From Panopea generosa (taxonomy: Eukaryota; Mollusca; Bivalvia; Adapedonta; Hiatellidae), in the NCBI GenBank assembly GCA_029582155.1, contig CM055895.1, forward strand, positions 10,791,770 through 10,855,769: a DNA stretch of 64,000 nt, given 5' to 3'. Positions within the stretch are counted from its first letter, which is position 1, and each line of letters begins with the position of its first letter. Below are positions 33,783 to 45,237 of the stretch, in pieces. A model generated the notes under the pieces. It had not been told where the DNA came from. It saw nothing but the letters and a program-made list of their open reading frames with translations, and did no database searches. The translations under genes were made by a program, and so were the position numbers.

Positions 33783-34694
33783 TTATGTTGCATTGTTCTC
33801 AGTTGTAACAATATTAAAGATTTCCAACCTCATTTGGTACACTCTTCTATTTGCTCTCCTGCTCAGAAAGGCAAACATTTTAAGGAGCTCCATTCTGCAT
33901 TCTTTAAACCAGAGCGCGTATACACACGGGTCAAGCACGCAGTTGACCAAGTTGACGGCATCAAGCAGTCGTTTTAGAGGTCGATTCGCCAGTATAGATA
34001 TACCAATCGTGTATGCAAACGTTGTCACTATGATAATGAGTATGTACGCAACAACGACGGATGTGGATCTATACTGGCTCCAAAACACCGAATTTGCTGT
34101 AGACGCCGTTGCTGTTGACATTACCAACGGTTGGTTTGTTGACCGTATTATACGAATTATGTTAAAATAGCACGCCACGGAAACAATGCTTACCGCCGCC
34201 AAGCAAAATCCATAATATATAAAGGATACCATATTGCATTTCCCGACAACATCATTCACAGTGGCTTTGGGATACATGATGTAGCATAAACCATATCTTA
34301 CAAAGAAATATGAAAATATAAGACACGCCCAGATAAAATAACTAATCATCTTAATTCTAAATGGCGTCATCTTTCGTAAATAAAAGTTTGGAAAATTGAA
34401 TAAAATAAGCCGCTCCATAGACATTATTCCAACCGTCATGTACGACAGGTACACACAACACACGCCTATCGTCTGGATAAGATTTCTGGTCGTGTCGTCT
34501 TCCACGAATCTTCGTACTGTGAACGTAAAGATGGCCATCAAATCCATCAGTACAATACCATTTGACAAGAATTTTGCAGTTACGGGAATTCTTTTCGCTC
34601 TGTTAAACGCTACCATGAGTATGACTATGAGAAGAATAAGCATGCTACATAGAACGGTGAGTATCGTTGTAGCCACTTCATCGTACACATCCAT
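33783..34694 (-). CDS. Orphan class A (rhodopsin-like) G-protein-coupled receptor, intronless
   Basis: A single uninterrupted frame of 303 codons with seven hydrophobic spans at about residues 8-30, 40-61, 72-92, 114-134, 154-182, 211-232 and 242-262. Family marks: Asp51 in TM2, SMERL at 92-96 in place of DRY, Trp122 in TM4, and DPCVY at 255-259 as the TM7 (N/D)PxxY motif, followed by an amphipathic helix 8. Departures: no cysteine about 25 residues before the ERL arginine, where most class A receptors form the TM3-ECL2 disulphide (Cys79/80 lie deeper, Cys153 is in ECL2), and no CWxP or any proline in TM6. It should sit in the plasma membrane and signal through G proteins; the ligand is unknown. 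The N-terminus is very short (about 7 residues), with no signal peptide or glycosylation site before TM1. An upstream 5' exon cannot be excluded. It lies alone between a dead LINE and SINE/MITE debris. Confidence 0.85.
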   Translation of the reverse strand: MDVYDEVATTILTVLCSMLILLIVILMVAFNRAKRIPVTAKFLSNGIVLMDLMAIFTFTVRRFVEDDTTRNLIQTIGVCCVYLSYMTVGIMSMERLILFNFPNFYLRKMTPFRIKMISYFIWACLIFSYFFVRYGLCYIMYPKATVNDVVGKCNMVSFIYYGFCLAAVSIVSVACYFNIIRIIRSTNQPLVMSTATASTANSVFWSQYRSTSVVVAYILIIIVTTFAYTIGISILANRPLKRLLDAVNLVNCVLDPCVYALWFKECRMELLKMFAFLSRRANRRVYQMRLEIFNIVTTENNAT

Positions 34695-35400
34695 TTTTGG
34701 AAAAGAAGACGCTAAAAAGGTTGTGTGGAATGGGTGTTTGTGTCAAATGTCGAATTTGTATACAAGATATGTTGCAATAAGCAATTTTTAAGGCTACTAT
34801 ATATCTGCCATATTCACTTTTTTGTATACTTTTTCGCTGTAAATGGACAGTATTTTGTAATACTGAGCACTATCGAGTGTACATATCCGTCAAAACATGG
34901 AAAGCCATTTAGGTTTTAAAAGCATAAAATATTAAATTTGATGCATCTCTATAAACAATATTTTCCACCGGTAACGAAATGACCAACATCGTTAAACGGT
35001 TACGAAACGACCAAAAATAATCGGTTATGAAATTACTTCGTTAGGAAATGATAGGATCCCTACTGCTACCAATTGTACGCATCCGCCCAAACATGGAAAG
35101 CTTTTTAGGATTTTATATTTCCCCTATACTCAAGAAGATGGTGCCACTCCGTAAAACGTTGTTCCATATCGTATTTATCGTGGCTGCTTTATGTATGAGG
35201 TCACAAACCTCGCATGATTAATTATTCATTTGCCATATCCTTTTGTTCAAAACTATCAAAACACTACTATCTTCCATTATTTGAGTAGCCAACTACGTCC
35301 ATGATAATTCCACGCGCTGCAGTTTTCACACAATTTAAACAGCTCTGTTGCACATACACTATCTGTTTAACCTGAAAAATAAAACGTAAGAATGGTGAGA
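34695..35400. other. No gene seen; short duplicated motif
   Basis: 'AACATGGAAAGCCATTTAGG' (near 34892) and 'AACATGGAAAGCTTTTTAGG' (near 35090) are about 200 bases apart, each preceded by a similar 'GTAC-CATCCG' stretch. This could include the GPCR promoter, but no element is identifiable. Confidence 0.4.
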
Positions 35401-35404
35401 AAAA

Positions 35405-35590
35405 TGTGGGCGAGGCGGTAGTACAGTTGGCAGACTGTTGGTCGTTCTTACCAGAGGTCGCAGGTTCAATCCCAAACTCAACACGATGTCTTCTCGCTCA
35501 CTCAAAGATAACACTCAATACTGGTTCTACGCAGCTAAAACCGGACTCGAGGGCGATTAATATAAGTTTTCAGATTACTTGCTAGTCAGA
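35405..35590 (+). mobile_element. tRNA-derived SINE, family D
   Basis: The head 'GGGCGAGGCGGTAGTACAGT' with B box 'GCAGGTTCAATCCC' is followed by a body with 'CAATACTGGTTCTACGCAGC'. It is a single copy in this window. Confidence 0.55.
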
Positions 35591-35861
35591 CTTAAATATT
35601 AAAAGCATTTAATATTTTTGTTTTTTGAATAACAAACACACACACTTCGGTGGGTTGGTCCACAAGTACTAACAACATTAATTACGGTCCTTTCATTTTA
35701 TGAATTTAACATCAAGTCGACATAACATCCAATATGAATAAACCAAACAATCAAATAAACTTTATAATTAAATAGAAAAAAAAAGTAAAATGAGAAAATT
35801 GTAAGTAAGACCAATATGAGACATTACATTTTTTGTCTTGGGTATTGTCATATAGAAAATA

Positions 35862-35950
35862 GCGTGTTGGTGTCTGATATTATCAACTTTATCAGGTGAG
35901 TCTCAGCCTTGTTATTTTCGTGCCGAACCTGATGAAACACTTAATGGTAT
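35862..35950. mobile_element. Short foldback MITE 'TGTCTGATATTATCAACTTT', copy 1
   Basis: 'GGTGTCTGATATTATCAACT' and 'ATCAGG...CCTGATGAA' match the element at 41115-41215; only part is preserved. Confidence 0.5.
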
Positions 35951-36089
35951 CTTCTTTTTCACGTCCCTTTTTTTATAAAATTGAAAGTCAGTATACTGGC
36001 GGTCAATGAAAACGCACCATGTAATATACTTATTATATTTTTAGACTGCTCTACTTTTTGGATGTCAAAACTGAAATAAAATAATGCTC

Positions 36090-36259
36090 AGGTACTAACA
36101 ACAAATATTTCATGAAAGAGCAAATGGATTTTATGCATTTGAACTGAGTTCAGAAAACTCAGTAACAAGTCTGGCCGCCGTTTGCGTCTACTACAGACTG
36201 GCAAATACGCCTCATACTGCGGATGAGACGCTGAGTCCTGCATTGTGGGACGGCCTGTG
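36090..36259 (-). pseudogene. Tc1-like transposase pseudogene, C-terminal fragment
   Basis: The minus-strand frame QAVPQCRTQRLIRSMRRICQ followed by VVDANGGQTCY is the usual C-terminal end of Tc1-family transposases (IPQ-IQRLI-SMRRRC, NGG-T-Y), then a stop. It continues the fragment at 38341-39120; the two are separated by the TIR element at 36262-38338. Confidence 0.8.
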
Positions 36260-36261
36260 TA

Positions 36262-38338
36262 ACGTTGTAAACTGACCCCCATAGAATAATGACACCCCTT
36301 ATAAAATAATGACCCCCCCCCCCCCGATTTTATCTATAAAATATTGACCCCCCACTTAACTTATTACTAACATACTCTATATCAATTCAAGTCACTGTCG
36401 TGTTTCTATTGCTTATATTTGTTGTTGTTGTTGTTGCTGCTGCTGCTGCTGCTGCGTCTCCAGCTGACACAACAGCAGTATAACTTAGAGGCCCCGCTAA
36501 GAAATAAACGTACATCTATTGAAAAATGAAATTTAAAAGGGTTTTCATTTGAATTATCATTATTGTACTTAAAGAGAAGTATTACAATAATAGAAGATAT
36601 ACCTAAGTCGTTTTAAGGTTACTATAGAAATAGAGAGAACCGATATTTAGGCTGGAGGATAATTTGGTTTTGTTTACAAACAGTGTATTATCATCTTTTA
36701 TTAGTCATCTGAAATGATTCTGGTCATGTTTTTTTGATAGAAATTGAGATAATCCTTTAGAAATAAAGCGTAATGGAAGGGGGATACATAAAGGAATCCT
36801 TTTGCAACTTGGAACCCCTGCAACTTTCAAGGTACACGGTAGAACATACTTAGAACATAGATCACGAAACTCCTGCTTTAAAGGTGCATGACTTTTTGTT
36901 TAGAACATGTTTTAGATCTAAATCTTTTTGTTACCTATAAAAGTTTCATGCTTCAAGTATTTCAACAGGCTTAAGTTTTATTTTTCCAAGATTTTTTCCA
37001 AGATTCGGTGAGATAGTACCTTTAACAGCCTCGTAACTTTGTGACATCGCATTATATGTAAGGTATAACGTATAATTATGTTACGCATACATGTATATAA
37101 TTATTAATTTACCTTCTGTACTTATAGAAATTTTAGAGGGAACATCATTTTGTTATTGCATCCTACATGTTGCACTAATTTCGTAATAGCATGGGCTCGC
37201 GGGCTCATTACGAAAAAATGCTATTGACGGTAAAATAGTTCATTTTCTGGAGTGCAAGATTGTAAAAAGGCAATGTATACGTGGAAAAGCACAATGTTTT
37301 ATGCCACCCCTGAAAGTGATGTCAAATACCCTTAACCTTCACTATGTCACCTATTTGTCACTCATATATACCTCCAAAAATAGGCGAAACGGGTGTGGGG
37401 TAGCCCAGTGGTTTTATTACCTGTGACGCTCTTCGTCGTTAGAAATTATTCAAATTTCAGTATATTGTTTAAGGGACATCCTTCTTTGGATTTTTGGTAT
37501 TTTTGCCACTTTTCGGCCGTTTTTAAGTAGAAAAAGTCAACAATTATATCAATATAAGGCATAAAATATGCAAATCGGTTGTGGGGAAGTCTCATGTTTT
37601 ATGACCTGTGACGCCCATGACAATTAGATGTTGTTCGAATTTCAGTATAATATTGAAATATAGTCATTCCCCTGGAGGTTTGGGTGATTTTTGTCAATTT
37701 TCAAGAGCTTTTAAGTAACACGTCTTGAGCAATAATTATACCCCTTTATAACAGTCAAAGCCATTGCACAATATGTTTACTAAGTTTCTGTTACGATACC
37801 CGTCACGACTTATATATAAAGTTGTAATGTGTTTTTAAAGAAACCAGGGAAGCCAGGACCACTTCTTAGAAAAAAAACAAAGGCTGCAGTCGAATGACAG
37901 CCATATCTCCCGCCGATGCCATTGAATAAAAAGGGCCATAACTCCAGAACGGGTTGAGCAAATCCAAGATTTGTTTCTTCCTCCACAACTAAGCATTAGT
38001 AGTAGTAATCCCTGAAAGGTTGAATCGATTCCATCCAATAATGAATGAGGAGTTGCGGTCACAAAAATGTTGCACGGACGCACGCACGGACGCACGCATG
38101 GACGCACGCACAGACGGGTGCCATTACCATATTCTCCTCCGATGCCTATCGGCGGGGGATAATTATGTTGTAAGTGTACCTTAGATGGGTTAGGGTTAGG
38201 GTTTGGGTAAGGGGGTCGTTATTCTATAGGGGGTCACAATTCTATGTGAGGGTCATTTTTCTACGTGTGGGGGAGTCATAATATTATATAAAATAATGAC
38301 CCCCCGGTCATTATTCTATGGGGGTCAGTTTACAACGT
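36262..38338. mobile_element. TIR element of 2.08 kb inserted in the Tc1 pseudogene
   Basis: Perfect 32-bp terminal inverted repeats (36262-36293, starting ACGTTGTAAACTGACCCCCA; and 38307-38338) are flanked by TA on both sides (36260-36261, 38339-38340). The target reads GTG-TA-CAC. Internal sequence has no recognisable transposase. It contains C/G-rich 'ATAATGACCCCCC' repeats near both ends, a GTT/GCT microsatellite (36420-36455), a (GGACGCACGCAC)n stretch (38075-38115) and two GGGTTAGGGTTAGGG-type units (38188-38206). Probably a non-autonomous Tc1/mariner-superfamily or similar TA-targeting element. Confidence 0.85.
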
Positions 38339-38340
38339 TA

Positions 38341-39120
38341 CACCTGCACCAACTATGCCTTGTTGTTTATGACGTGACGTCCGTTGTACACTTGCCGCCA
38401 GAGCTGGTCCCATATAATGCTCAATAGGGTTCAGGTCTGGCGAAAACGCTGGCCAGAGCAGAACTTGAACTTTGTTTTGACCCAGGAACTAAGATGTAAT
38501 TCAGGCTGAATATGGCATAGCGATGTCCTGATGAAACAACGTGAAGTCATTGAAATCTCGAAGAAAGGGCACAACGCACGGTTCCAAGATTTCGTCAACG
38601 TATCGTCGAGCCTGCCTGCAACCACGATCAAGGGTGTTTTGTGGTGCCATGATATACCGGCGCACACCATTACACTACCCCCTCCCCACCGTGCATGCTG
38701 TCTGACGCAGCAATCTGCGTAACGCTCACCTAGGCGACGCCACACCTTACGCCTACCATCCGGCATATATATACAAAACCTGGACTCATTAGTGAAAAGG
38801 ACACATTTCCACTGATTTTGCGTCCATCGTTGAGGCCGACGACACCACAACTCACTGTTACGTCGCCTCTCTGGTGTCAATACGTTACCCCTATATGGAT
38901 AATGGGCTGAAATTCCGGCATCTAACTGACGTCGGCGTTCGGTAGAGCGGCTAATGCGTTGCTGGTTACATCCCCTTGCTTCCTGGTCAGTCCGTGTTGC
39001 TGTCTCGGGGGTGCGTAAGGACAATATGACGGTCTTGTTGACGAGACGTCACAATTGGCGTCCTTGACGTGGACAATCAGCAGCAGAGCCGGTTTCTTGG
39101 TGTGTTCTCACTAATCGCAT
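38341..39120 (-). pseudogene. Tc1-like transposase pseudogene, main fragment
   Basis: From ATG at 39120 the frame runs MRLVRTHQETGSAADCPRQG, then TERRRQLDAGISA, ELWCRRPQRWTQNQWKCVLF and TNESRF. It continues through DGRRKVWRRLGERYADCCV and RWGGGSVMVCAGISW. A frameshift near 38545 leads to HQDIAMPYSA and FSPDLNPIEHYMGP. Tc1 transposases cut and paste DNA with a DD34E triad. The second Asp (HQD) and the Glu (PIEH) are readable, but the first Asp is replaced by Asn (FTNESRF). With in-frame stops (for example near 39045), a frameshift, and a split by the 2.08-kb insertion, it is dead. Confidence 0.88.
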
Positions 39121-39364
39121 GGTAGTGAAGTGAGAACAATGAGGCATTCCCATGGGTGGTCCATGTTTCCAGGATCTGTTAAAGTAATGGTCATTGTTCC
39201 CCAGATCCCCAAAAGTATTCGTCTTAGTTCCCCAATAGTTTTAATTGAACACGAGTATAGGTCAAAATGTATAATTATACATAATGACGTCATGTGAATG
39301 ATAAACTTGCATTGACCTATGTTTATCAGATAGGCAGTTAATCAACAGAAATGAATGCAATGAT

Positions 39365-40825
39365 ATGATAACAAGAGTCCCATGAGGGCCTGAATTGCTC
39401 TACTGGCAACAAATGGACAGATGAACGTCTTAAAGGAAATGTTTTTATAAGTTCTTCATCAAATCTTTCCGGAGACCACCATGTAATGCTACACGTAAAA
39501 TATCTAAGGAGTAAACCTTGAACTTTCAAAGAAAGTTTCGCTTAAAATGTGCTTATAAGTCCTGTGATGGGGACATTCATAATATTGATGATATACAGAG
39601 AACTGTAACTAATGCTGTTATAGCTTGTAGTTCAATCCTTTTGCTTATGTTATATATAAATGTGTATTATCATGTGATGTTAAATATCTGTAACATTAGT
39701 AATAAAATATGTTACTAATTTGTGGTCGAATCACACTGGTGAAAGAACTTGTCCGTCATCTGGTTACACAACTGCTGTGCAAGTTTGGTTAAGTGTCAAT
39801 GAAAAATGGGGGTGTTATTGCATCAACAGCATTTCCCCTATGCAAAACAGTGATCCCTATGGCTGTCCCATATTTGAGCTCAGGGACCCGACCTCAACAA
39901 AGATTTTAGTGGACCTCCATCCAATGCTACATGTAAAACATCTAAGGTCCACGTCTTAAACTTTCAGAGAAAATATTCTTTTAAAGTTTTACTTAAAATG
40001 TGCTTATAAGCCCTGTGACGGGAGCATTTGTGGTTAAATCACGCTGGTTCAAGAATCTGTCTGAGACCATGATTGTGGTTATATAATTGCTGTGCAAATT
40101 TGGTTAAGATTCAATTAAACATGGGGATGATATCGCGTCTACAACATTTTCCTTATATCGTTCTATGTAAAACAGTAACACCTGTGGCGGTCTCAAATTT
40201 GATACCAGGAACGTGACCTCAACAAACCTTTAAGGGGAACTCCATGTAATGCTACATGTAAAATATCTACAGTCTAGGCCTTAAATTTTCAGAGAAAATG
40301 TATTTTAAAATTCTGTTTAAAATGTGCTTATAAGCCCTGTGACTGGGGCATTTGTGGTCGAATCATCTTTGTTCAAGATCTTGTGGTTATATAACTGCTG
40401 TGCAAGTTTGGTTAAGATTCAATGAAAAATGGGGAGTACTATTACATAAATCTAGTTTGTCAATTGTTCTAAAAATTTCACAATCACTGTACAGCATATT
40501 GTTTAAAATCATATAAAAATTATTCCAAAATCGCTCTGTTTGTTTTTTGGTTTTCAAAAAATCGAGATTTAAATCAGGACGTCAAAAAGACAAAACATAG
40601 TCATGTTTGCGACGTCACAGGTAAGGAAGTGTTATATTTACGGCAGAAAAAAAAAGTATATTCAAATTGGAAATTACTTGTAGTTTCATTATATACCAAA
40701 CATTCCACTGATTTCGAAAATAATTTAAAAGGTATATTCCTCCTTAATGGACGGGTAATGACGGACGACGACAGACAATTTACCACGACATAAGCTCTGC
40801 TGGTCTTTGGCCAGTAGAGCTAAAA
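39365..40825. mobile_element. Internally repeated element with subterminal inverted repeats
   Basis: 'GCTCTACTGGC' (near 39397) and 'GCCAGTAGAGC' (near 40811) are inverted ends. Inside are three tandem units of about 290-400 bp sharing 'AATGCTACATGTAAAA-ATCTA', 'AAAATGTGCTTATAAG' and 'GCTGTGCAA-TTTGGTTAAG'. No protein is encoded. It begins 'AACAAGAGTCCCATGAGGGC', like the element at 56420. Confidence 0.65.
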
Positions 40826-40829
40826 ATTA

Positions 40830-41110
40830 TACTTTTGAGCAACTCCATCTTTTTTGTTCTACAAATCATTTTCGTCCCTTGAATACATGTGCCTGTACAT
40901 ATACCAGTGACAAAAATATATTTATACTTACACAGGTACTCCATAAAATGTTGATAACATCTGACTCTCAATGTACGGGAACGATATTATGGCAGTACTC
41001 AATATAAAAAAAAAATGTTTTATAACATCATTATGTATAATTATTAATTTGACCTCAATGGAACCTACGTAAAAAAAGATGAATTAGACATATTGGAGCG
41101 AAAAAGAGGA
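40830..41110. other. No gene seen
   Basis: AT-rich spacer without a supported exon. Confidence 0.4.
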
Positions 41111-41111
41111 T

Positions 41112-41220
41112 ACCATATTAGTGTCTAATATTATCAACTTCATCAGGTTCCGCACGAGAAAACAAAAACCGAGGCTCACTTAATAAAGCTGATAATATCA
41201 GACACTAACATGATATTCTC
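41112..41220. mobile_element. Short foldback MITE 'TAGTGTCTAATATTATCAAC', copy 2
   Basis: 'TTAGTGTCTAATATTATCAA' and 'GCTGATAATATCAGACACTA' form inverted ends about 100 bases apart. Confidence 0.65.
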
Positions 41221-41411
41221 TATTATATATATGATAGTTCTAATATCCAATAGGCACGCAATCCCATCTAGTATATGATGTTTACACAAATATATGGCAG
41301 ACAGTGGTTTATAACAATAATAATAATACCAGTAATAAACAATAACAATTTTTTTTTTATGGTATAAATCATATCGAATTTTAATTAAAACAAGGGTGAA
41401 AGTGGAGAAGT

Positions 41412-41555
41412 AGCCTGATTAAATAAGGCGTGAATGGACAGCTTTTTATTATTTTGATATCTGATCTGCCTGATCTGCTGTCTCGGGAGACGCAAAATAA
41501 AAATGTTTAAAAGGCTCCAAAGAGACGTGCAATATGTCGCACTAGTGGAGAAGGT
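41412..41555 (-). repeat. Dispersed repeat 'GTGCGACATATTGCACGTCT', copy 2
   Basis: Inverted match of 6947-7078: the plus strand ends 'AGACGTGCAATATGTCGCAC' and starts 'TAGCCTGATTAAATAAGGCG'. It is not flanked by GA repeats. Confidence 0.6.
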
Positions 41556-41559
41556 GGTA

Positions 41560-42040
41560 TGCATAACAGTAATAATATTTAAAAGTCATGTCAGAAAGCA
41601 AATATAATGCAACATGATCTTACCTACCATAAATATTATAATTGAAAAAACATGTGAATCATACATATATGGATACACTTCTAATTTGAAAAGCTTTTAG
41701 TATTTAATTTTTTTTATTGTACTGTTGTTTTCTGAATTTAACATATTGATAAACATAGGCATATTGGGTATATTCCAATAATATTTATTTATTCATATTT
41801 TTCTCCGATCGGAATATAGTACACATTTAATAATAAAATGACATTCATCCTCTAATTTGTTACGTACTCTGCACTTTAGTTCGTCAAATGATGTTCTAAT
41901 GGACTCTTTACTTAGCTTTAACGAATTTATCATGTTTAATATAATTTAAATTAGACCTAAATTAATAATTCTATTGTAAAAGACTGAGCATGTTGACTCA
42001 GTAAAAGGACTATGCCAGTTTTTAATAAAAATAAATAGTT
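41560..42040. other. No gene seen
   Basis: AT-rich, probably LINE 3' flank or spacer. Confidence 0.35.
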
Positions 42041-42049
42041 AAGGTGATC

Positions 42050-43240
42050 TGGCACCTTGATGTAGCCACACATCATTAAAGCCTATTTGATAAAAAAAAT
42101 TTTCAATAAAAAAAATCAAGTAATATTATTTTGATATACCTCCACATCAATTAAAAGCATATTATAAACAATTCTAATGTATTTTGAATCATTTGTATTC
42201 ATTATTTTTAACCAATATTTTATAATATTTGTATGTTGTTGACAAGTAAGAGATAGTCGGCCAAATTCACCATACACAAAATCATTCTGCATTGATTTTT
42301 AACACCTATTATTCTTTTAAACAATTGTAAGTGTACTCTTTCAACAGGTAATCCATCATTAATTCCCCAGACTTCACTCCCATAATTTCAAAATTGGTGT
42401 AATTAACTTGTCGAAAAGATCTACCCTGTACTTTGGTGATATGAAAGTTAATTTATATAAATATTCATTTTAAAAAAGCCTTTTGTACTTAACCTGATAG
42501 TGTAAATGGCTACAACGAAAGAACCACCGACTGTAAAATCTGTGCCTTAGTAGGTAAATCTATTAACAATATCAGTGACAACATTATTACATGTTAAAGA
42601 TATATTGTTCGGCAAAATGCGACTTCTACTGAAAACAATGATTTTTGTTGTTTATTTATTTTAACCTTCAATTCATTACAATATGAATTCAATCAAGTTA
42701 AACCTTGTTGTAATTCATCTGCTGATTCTGAAAATAAAACGATATCATCAGCATATAAGAGCAAGAATATTTTAAACATTAATGTCAAGACCATTTATGC
42801 CACTATGTGTAAATTTCTGTTCAATGTCATTAATAAATAAAGAAAAGTGCTCCACTTGCCATACGCCAAGCGCGCATTAAAACTCATTACTTAAATTTTA
42901 CAATATTTAACTCTTGATTTTATAGATGAATATATTGATCTAAAAATATTGAATATTTTACTCCTTATTCCTAACTTAATCAATTTATACCATAAATTGT
43001 CACATACGATGTAGTCAAAAGCTTTAGTAAAATCAATGAATGCACAATTTACATCTCACACAACAATTAATTTTGTACTGTTCTACATATAGAGACATGC
43101 ACTTCTGGAACACTGGATGACCAATGGTTCTAAAAATGCCTTGTTCCCATAGATAGTTCTCTGTTGGTCCAATTATGCAGAAAAAAAACATGGGATTGAC
43201 CAGGTTGCTTTTCCACAATTTCGATAGTTTGATGGCACCC
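42050..43240 (-). pseudogene. Decayed non-LTR retrotransposon reverse transcriptase, copy 2
   Basis: Minus-strand pieces read AFIDFTKAFDYIVCDNLWYK and LIKLGIRSKIFNIFRSIYS (43050-42920), then LLLYADDIVLFSESADELQQ (42775-42700), then FDKLITPILKLWE (42415). These are reverse-transcriptase palm motifs in the right order with frameshifts between. YADD is intact. It is the same type as 31990-33525 (DFKQALDSV, LLYADDTVIFSDN) but more broken. Confidence 0.85.
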
Positions 43241-43244
43241 CTTC

Positions 43245-44120
43245 ATTTTTGACCATTTTGCCCATTTGTTGCAGTGTATCACTACGTATCTTTAAATTGT
43301 TATAGCATCATCAAACAGTTCCCAATGTCATCCAAACTTGGCAGAAATCATTAAAATGTTCCAATGTTCACATATGCACAAAAAATATGACATTTTATGT
43401 ATGTCCCTCCGACCAACATTCAGGAAAATAACCAATATTAAATATCCTATTAAATAGTATAACTAAGGTTGGCAGTAAAATATGTCATTCCTCTTTATTT
43501 TCATATCTATTAATATAATGTCAAAACTCTTCATCTGGAACCGGAAAAAATTATCTGAAAGGTTATTTATGGATTTAAAATATTGTTCAAATGATGACAT
43601 GGGAATATTTGATTGCTTTATCCCTGAAGCCTCTTTTAACGTTTTGCAATATAACTTTGCGTTCTTAAAAAACGAGCATTAACAAGTTTATTTATTTGTT
43701 TATAATCAAATTGTGTTCTGCATTTTTATTTATCAACATTTTATATTCCAACCTGCCCTCAACTGATTTCGACAAAATAAAAGTGATATAAATAGAACTA
43801 ACTTATATATGACATTGCATAAAGCAGTCTTCCTTTTCATTACCTACAAACGCCATATTTTGCATCAGGTGTTAAGGAATTCAAGAAAGTATAAACTTAA
43901 GGGATTACATCCATTTTTCGAACTAGCATGAAGAACTGATAACATTCGACTACCAGTTAGATGATACGACGGAGCAATTCGTGTTTTAAAATCGGTTAGT
44001 ATTTAAGTATTAATTGCAAAAATAACATTCATCATTGCCCACGTGTCCCATTAATATATGCGACATTCTATTGTATCCAGGAAACGATATTATTTCTACA
44101 AAATTGCAATATGATTTGGT
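43245..44120. other. No gene seen
   Basis: AT-rich sequence. A 66-codon plus-strand frame (43482-43682) has no recognisable domain. Confidence 0.4.
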
Positions 44121-44124
44121 TCAC

Positions 44125-44225
44125 TGATCAGTCAAATTATACTGACAACGGTTTGACCAGTCCCAGAGCAGTACATCATTCAATGCTGAGTGCCAGAGGA
44201 GGAGGTCACGTCTCCGTGGATGATC
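44125..44225 (-). mobile_element. SINE central-domain fragment
   Basis: 'TCAAATTATACTGACAACGG' and 'TTGACCAGTCCCAGAGCAGT' match the central part of the SINE at 32808-33126 ('TCACATTATACTGACACCGG', 'CCGACCAGACCTAGAAC'). Head and tail are not preserved. Confidence 0.6.
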
Positions 44226-44258
44226 TAATGAACAATCTAATTTAATTAATGAACTTAC

Positions 44259-44350
44259 AATGAAACTAACATTGTTCCAGAGTGCCTTTCTAATAACCTC
44301 TCCAGCTTCTCCTACTATGACAGAGCCATATAAACAGAAAAAAATGTAAA
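44259..44350 (-). CDS. Candidate internal exon, unidentified membrane-like protein
   Basis: The minus strand has acceptor TTCTTCAG and donor GTAAGTTC around 92 bp. One frame is open throughout (30 codons after two bases) and contains CLYGSVIVGEAGEVIRKALW, partly hydrophobic. No family recognised. It shares strand with the candidate exon at 44840-44960, but the splice phases do not fit a direct join. Confidence 0.25.
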
Positions 44351-44464
44351 CTGAAGAAAAAAATTATTAAAAAAACATTTTCAAAATTATGTGTGCCCAT
44401 GCGTGCGTGAGCGTGTGCGTGTGCGTGTGCGTGTTACATTTAGTTTTTTTTTTAAAAAGCATCA

Positions 44465-44695
44465 CAAATATATATATTATTACATAATATGTTTTATATA
44501 TTATATAAACATGTTTTATATATTATATAAATATATTATATAAACATGTTTTATATATTATATAAACATGTTTTAAATATTATATAAACATATAAATACA
44601 TTTTATATATTATATAAACATATTTTATAAATTATATAAATATGTTTTATATATTATATAAACATGTTTTATATATTATATAAACATGCAAGATA
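44465..44695. repeat. AT-rich minisatellite 'ACATGTTTTATATATTATAT'
   Basis: About ten imperfect units of 22-24 bp, each itself largely self-complementary (ATATAATATAT). Confidence 0.9.
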
Positions 44696-44839
44696 AAGTA
44701 AAATGGATTTGACAAAGCTGATGTACATCCATCTTCACATTATGTCACAACAGTATTATTAATTGTATACATGTATTTTTTTGCATTAATGAAATTTAGG
44801 AAATAACTAACTAACCAGTAAATGAATAAATGCACTTAC

Positions 44840-44960
44840 AATTCAACGAATGTTTAAGACTCCAAATAAATCAGATATTAGAAGTTGATAACCTGGACCA
44901 AAGGAGCAACCAAGTCCCACCAGCATGGCACCTGTACAAATTATAACATGCCTGCTACAG
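44840..44960 (-). CDS. Candidate exon, transporter-like hydrophobic peptide
   Basis: Acceptor CTTTTTTCAG and donor GTAAGTGC bound 121 bp on the minus strand. The only long open frame reads CTGAMLVGLGCSFGPGYQLL then ISDLFGVLNIR and meets TGA one codon before the donor. The glycine-rich hydrophobic stretch resembles a transmembrane helix of major-facilitator-type carriers, but that is a weak impression. The stop means a pseudogene, a last coding exon, or a wrong exon call. Confidence 0.2.
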
Positions 44961-45237
44961 CTGAAAAAAGCTATCTGGAAAGCAACGCAGATTTCTTGAT
45001 TTACCTCATTATATAGATTCCTGAGCAATATAAGGTTAAAGAAGTATGTATTTCCAGTTACGAGACCACTCCTGTACCTGTCAGGTTAGAGACGTACATT
45101 TTACTGTCACAGTTAGTTTGATATCAGTTTTTTTTCATTTCTCGCCAAGCAAGTCTTCAATATTTGAGGACAAGAAGGTTCAAATAGTTTTTATGTTGAA
45201 TATTGATAGACAACATACGAATATCAACCTAACTTCA

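Noticed and set aside
33793..34170. Plus-strand open frames over the GPCR
   Set aside because: Antisense shadows of the GPCR frame without hydrophobic or domain logic of their own.
37195..37235. Palindrome TTTCGTAATAGCA / TGCTATT around GGGCTCGCGGGCTC
   Set aside because: Short imperfect inverted repeat inside the 2.08-kb TIR element; no function or partner copies seen.
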